From Promethearchaeota archaeon (GTDB lineage: Archaea; Asgardarchaeota; Lokiarchaeia; Sigyniarchaeales; SOKP01): DNA of 7,227 nucleotides. The notes beneath the pieces are model-generated. The model was not told the origin of the DNA. It saw nothing but the letters and a program-made list of their open reading frames with translations, and did no database searches. Numbering within the stretch: position 1 is the first letter of the stretch; every line of letters begins with the position of its first letter. Where the stretch lies: the NCBI GenBank assembly GCA_019057355.1, contig DXJM01000250.1, forward strand, positions 1-7,227, written 5' to 3'. A program made the position numbers and the translations under genes. Below, in pieces: positions 5,216-7,227 of this stretch.

Positions 5216-5223
5216 TTTATATT
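5216..5223 (+). promoter_or_regulatory. TATA box of the zinc-ribbon membrane protein gene
   Basis: TTTATATT lies 56 bases before the ATG at 5272. Transcription would start near 5245, giving a leader of about 27 bases that includes the GGTGA site. The 10-bp direct repeat ends just upstream. Confidence 0.45.
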
Positions 5224-5261
5224 CATTTTTTTGTTTTATTGAATTAAGGATAATCAAATTT

Positions 5262-5266
5262 GGTGA
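5262..5266 (+). promoter_or_regulatory. GGTGA ribosome binding site deciding an ATG start
   Basis: GGTGA is followed by five A and then ATG at 5272. The frame is open upstream to a TTG at 5260, but that TTG overlaps the GGTGA itself. The ATG at 5272 is therefore the likely true start, removing four residues from the longest possible product. Confidence 0.75.
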
Positions 5267-5271
5267 AAAAA

Positions 5272-6603
5272 ATGTCTGAACAAAATAATAATAAAAATAT
5301 AAACTACTGTAGTTATTGTGGTTCGGAAATTAGAAATGATGCAAGATTTTGCTTTGCTTGCGGACATGGTTATGATTTTGATCCAACCAATGAGCCAACG
5401 CAAAATCAATCCTCTACTATAAAAGACAATGAGACATCTTTAAAAATCGCTAGAATAAAAGAACAAATTTCAATAAAGATTGCACAAAAAAAGAAGGAGT
5501 ATCAAGCAAAAAAAGCATTGAAGCAAGAAGTATACGAAAAGAAAAGGCAGGATAAAAAGGAAAAAAAAAAGTTGAAAAAGAGCTATCGAAGGGGTATTAT
5601 CGTGGGAATTTTTATAACTTGTATGGCTATATCTATAGGGGGATTCTTCACCATAGGTGCACTGACTTACGGAACCTATGAAGAGAGTTTTACTTATTAT
5701 TATAATTCTCCTTCCCCCCCAGGATCTATAGAAAGTTGCGACATATACATGGATATAGGAAATATTAATCTCCAATACAATTCCACTCCTGTAAATTATC
5801 ATGTGAAAGTAGAGGTAGATATAAAAGTCTCGGGGTTATTTGTTTCAGGAAAGAATTATGAAAATTTTTACAATCCAATAAATTGGGAAAATGATAGTTC
5901 AGCAAGCTTTTCTTTAACAACAATAATATGGTCATGGATAGACCCAACAAATTGGTTTAAAATGCAAGATACAGTATTAACAGTAACTCTTAGAACCGAT
6001 GTCATTTATAACATAACTGCTGCGTCAACCACGGGAGGGGTTTCATTGACTGTTCCTGATAACATTATAATAAATGATCTCCTTTTAAATTGCATTACCG
6101 GAGGTGTGAGTTTACATGCTTCTGGAGTGAACTTTACAGGTAAAATTTCATGTAATACGATAACTGGGGGAGTTCTATTAAATTTTACGAATTGCGTGTT
6201 TGATGGTGATATTCAAGGAAGTGCCATCACTGGAGGAGTGGAATTTAATACTTATAATGCGTTTTATGCTAAAGATATTAACTTGAATTTAGGAACAACC
6301 ACAGGAGGAGTGCTAATGAATATTCAACACTACATGGGAATGGGTGCAAATATTACAGGGACAGCAAGTACAGTCACGGGAGGAATCTCTCTTACATATA
6401 TAGATACTGAATCTGCTATAGGGGCAAAATTTACGGGAACAACTACGACAGGTGCAGTGATATTACCTTCAGATTCTGGTTTTACCTTAGAAAATTCGCA
6501 CACGAGTAAAACTGATAATTATAATGTTGTTAGTTCAAGATATACCCTTACTTTAAGCACTACAACCGGAAGTGTTTCTATAACCGGAATAAGTACGGTT
6601 TAA
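5272..6603 (+). CDS. Zinc-ribbon, coiled, single-pass membrane protein with TGGV beta-repeat (DUF4097/toastrack-like) domain
   Basis: A 443-residue protein, numbered from the ATG supported by GGTGA. A zinc ribbon comes first (CSYCGSEIRND ... CFACG; C13, C16, C27, C30). A polar linker and a strongly basic, helical segment (about 55-107) follow. One membrane helix at about 109-134 should place the zinc ribbon inside and the rest outside. Residues 155-435 are beta-rich with eight glycine turns: TGGV at 254, 276, 298, 320 and 344, TGGI at 369, TGAV at 393 and TGSV at 432. The first five are spaced 22-24 residues apart. This pattern resembles the DUF4097 (putative adhesin, toastrack) beta-solenoid. 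Four cysteines lie in the outer part (156, 274, 294, 308), so disulfides are conceivable. A T10 tract follows the stop directly. Function is unknown. A membrane-surface sensor or structural protein is inference. A ten-A run at 5561-5570 lies in the basic segment. Confidence 0.85.
   Translation: MSEQNNNKNINYCSYCGSEIRNDARFCFACGHGYDFDPTNEPTQNQSSTIKDNETSLKIARIKEQISIKIAQKKKEYQAKKALKQEVYEKKRQDKKEKKKLKKSYRRGIIVGIFITCMAISIGGFFTIGALTYGTYEESFTYYYNSPSPPGSIESCDIYMDIGNINLQYNSTPVNYHVKVEVDIKVSGLFVSGKNYENFYNPINWENDSSASFSLTTIIWSWIDPTNWFKMQDTVLTVTLRTDVIYNITAASTTGGVSLTVPDNIIINDLLLNCITGGVSLHASGVNFTGKISCNTITGGVLLNFTNCVFDGDIQGSAITGGVEFNTYNAFYAKDINLNLGTTTGGVLMNIQHYMGMGANITGTASTVTGGISLTYIDTESAIGAKFTGTTTTGAVILPSDSGFTLENSHTSKTDNYNVVSSRYTLTLSTTTGSVSITGISTV
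6031..6576 (+). repeat. Eight in-gene TGGV-type repeats
   Basis: This part of the membrane protein gene encodes turns at residues 254, 276, 298, 320, 344, 369, 393 and 432, with spacings of 22, 22, 22, 24, 25, 24 and 39. The protein motif is kept while codons differ between copies (ACC GGA GGT, ACT GGG GGA, ACT GGA GGA, ACA GGA GGA, ACG GGA GGA). The repeats are therefore old and maintained at protein level rather than a recent DNA expansion. The regular rung length is that of a beta-solenoid. Confidence 0.8.
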
Positions 6604-6606
6604 GCA

Positions 6607-6616
6607 TTTTTTTTTT
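6607..6616 (+). terminator. T10 terminator of the zinc-ribbon membrane protein gene
   Basis: Ten T start three bases after the TAA stop at 6601-6603, followed by C and more T. There is no hairpin, which fits archaeal U-tract termination. It occupies the 15-base gap before the convergent small gene. Confidence 0.6.
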
Positions 6617-6618
6617 CT

Positions 6619-6924
6619 TTACCTTAGTAAGCTACGGATTGCATTATTTATTAAAACTAAAGCCTCAGCATTAGTAATTATTCGAATATCGTTCGTGTTT
6701 ATTTTAAAATGACATAAATCATGTTTATCTAATAATTCATTTATTGCTTTTGCCAAATAGCGAATTTCTTGTTTTTCTTCCTTTATAATTAAATTAAGTT
6801 TATCAATTTGATCTTGTGCTGCTCTATATTTAGTATTAACAGATACGATAGAGTCCGATGAGCTATTCAATTGATCTTCCAATTCTTTAATAGTTTCAGA
6901 AAAATTTTTTACCCCTTGTCCCAT
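6619..6924 (-). CDS. Small coiled-coil protein, unknown function
   Basis: A 101-residue soluble protein, not recognised as a known family. Residues about 5-68 are predicted coiled coil by eye: ETIKELEDQL, then KYRAAQDQIDKLNLIIKEEKQEIRYLAKAINELLDK with a heptad-like hydrophobic pattern. A short tail (69-101) contains NTNDIRIITNAEALVLINNAIRSLL. There is no signal peptide, membrane segment or metal motif. The ATG start is supported by GGTG five bases upstream (6930-6933) and a TATA-like box at 6970-6977. It converges with the zinc-ribbon membrane gene, only 15 bases apart, so its transcript probably ends inside that gene's 3' end, where I see no T-tract for it. Real-gene status rests on ribosome binding site, promoter and coiled-coil composition. 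Confidence 0.7.
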   Translation of the reverse strand: MGQGVKNFSETIKELEDQLNSSSDSIVSVNTKYRAAQDQIDKLNLIIKEEKQEIRYLAKAINELLDKHDLCHFKINTNDIRIITNAEALVLINNAIRSLLR

Positions 6925-6969
6925 AACTCCACCATCCCTGGAAAATTGAAATTAGGATACCTTATTCCC

Positions 6970-6977
6970 TTATAAAA
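6970..6977 (-). promoter_or_regulatory. TATA box of the small coiled-coil gene
   Basis: The minus strand reads TTTTATAA, with its centre about 50 bases upstream of the ATG at 6924. A start near 6945 would leave a leader of about 20 bases carrying the GGTGGAG site. TTATAA is symmetric, so activity on the plus strand cannot be excluded. Confidence 0.45.
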
Positions 6978-7227
6978 CACATTGAATTTTTTTTTATATT
7001 TTTAGTTTTACTTAAAATTAATCGTGTACTCTATTCATGATTATAATATTATTAAATATTGATGAAAATCTTTCTTGTTCGTGATATTCGTAGTAAAAAT
7101 ATGAGCCATTTTTTGTTCTTTATTTACGATAGAATCTCTCCTTCAGTATATATTCAATTCTGTTTTTGTTTTAAGGTATCTCTTATGAAATCTAAATAAA
7201 AAAAGAAAAAAAAGAAATTAATGGATA
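6978..7227. other. Right flank without a clear gene
   Basis: The 303 bases beyond the coiled-coil gene (6925-7227) hold its promoter and then AT-rich sequence. The only frame of note is a 45-codon plus-strand ORF at 7062-7199. It starts with ATG, has no ribosome binding site and encodes a phenylalanine-rich product typical of translated T-rich DNA, so I do not call it a gene. No RNA gene or repeat array is visible. Confidence 0.55.
7198..7213 (-). terminator. T-tract, possible terminator of a gene right of the window
   Basis: Seven A and eight A separated by one G read as two T-runs on the minus strand. They could end a minus-strand gene whose stop lies at or beyond the right edge. No coding end is visible inside the window. 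Confidence 0.3.

Noticed and set aside
5057..5257. Minus-strand 66-codon ORF between the synthetase and zinc-ribbon genes
   Set aside because: It starts with TTG without a ribosome binding site, covers the TATA-like box and direct repeat of the plus-strand gene, and its repeated QFL motif simply reflects that DNA repeat. Its composition is that of translated AT-rich spacer.
5470..5950. Two overlapping minus-strand ORFs opposite the zinc-ribbon membrane gene
   Set aside because: They are antisense to a gene with clear domains. Their products are low-complexity Phe/Leu/Ile stretches from complementing lysine-rich codons.
7062..7199. 45-codon plus-strand ORF near the right edge
   Set aside because: It has no ribosome binding site, a Phe-rich composition expected from T-rich DNA, and a length reachable by chance.
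1..7227. CRISPR array, insertion sequence or attachment site
   Set aside because: No regularly spaced direct repeats of CRISPR size, no transposase, and no long terminal inverted repeats were seen. The only strong periodicity is the protein-level TGGV repeat.

Overview
The window looks like a piece of an AT-rich archaeal chromosome. Intergenic regions carry TATA-box-like 8-mers about 40-50 bases before start codons. Several genes have a GGTGA-type ribosome binding site (complementary to the archaeal 16S 3' end), and runs of 8-11 T follow many stop codons, as in archaeal U-tract termination. An ADP-forming acyl-CoA synthetase alpha subunit and a zinc-ribbon/transmembrane/beta-repeat protein fit an anaerobic archaeon. 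Low GC and protein style suggest an Asgard (Lokiarchaeia-like) lineage. That placement is inference, because there is no rRNA or marker gene here.

Layout. Bases 1-373 are a left flank without a clear gene. It holds a TATA-like element, a short dyad, a GC-richer island and two tiny overlapping ORFs. Bases 374-3328 are four minus-strand genes, transcribed in the order ABC ATPase, ABC-2 permease, membrane bPH2 protein with a C-terminal HTH, and a soluble HTH regulator. The ATPase and permease overlap by 4 bases. The two regulator genes each follow a T-tract and a TATA-like box, so they may be separately transcribed as well as co-transcribed. Bases 3329-3606 are the control region of this cluster, with a perfect 16-bp palindrome next to the TATA-like box and two further dyads upstream. 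Bases 3607-4980 encode the acyl-CoA synthetase alpha subunit (minus). Bases 4981-5271 are a divergent control region with a 10-bp direct repeat beside the next gene's TATA-like box. Bases 5272-6603 (plus) encode a zinc-ribbon, coiled, single-pass membrane protein with eight TGGV-type repeats. Bases 6619-6924 (minus) encode a small coiled-coil protein, convergent with it. Bases 6925-7227 are promoter and flank.

Working idea. The ABC exporter, the membrane-tethered bPH2-HTH protein and the related soluble HTH protein form a plausible self-regulated membrane-response module. The two HTH domains share many positions and could read the same palindrome. The TGGV-repeat protein resembles DUF4097 (toastrack) proteins. 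In bacteria that family and bPH2 proteins are associated with Lia/Psp-type envelope-stress systems. A link between the two loci here is a hypothesis from proximity and domain content only.
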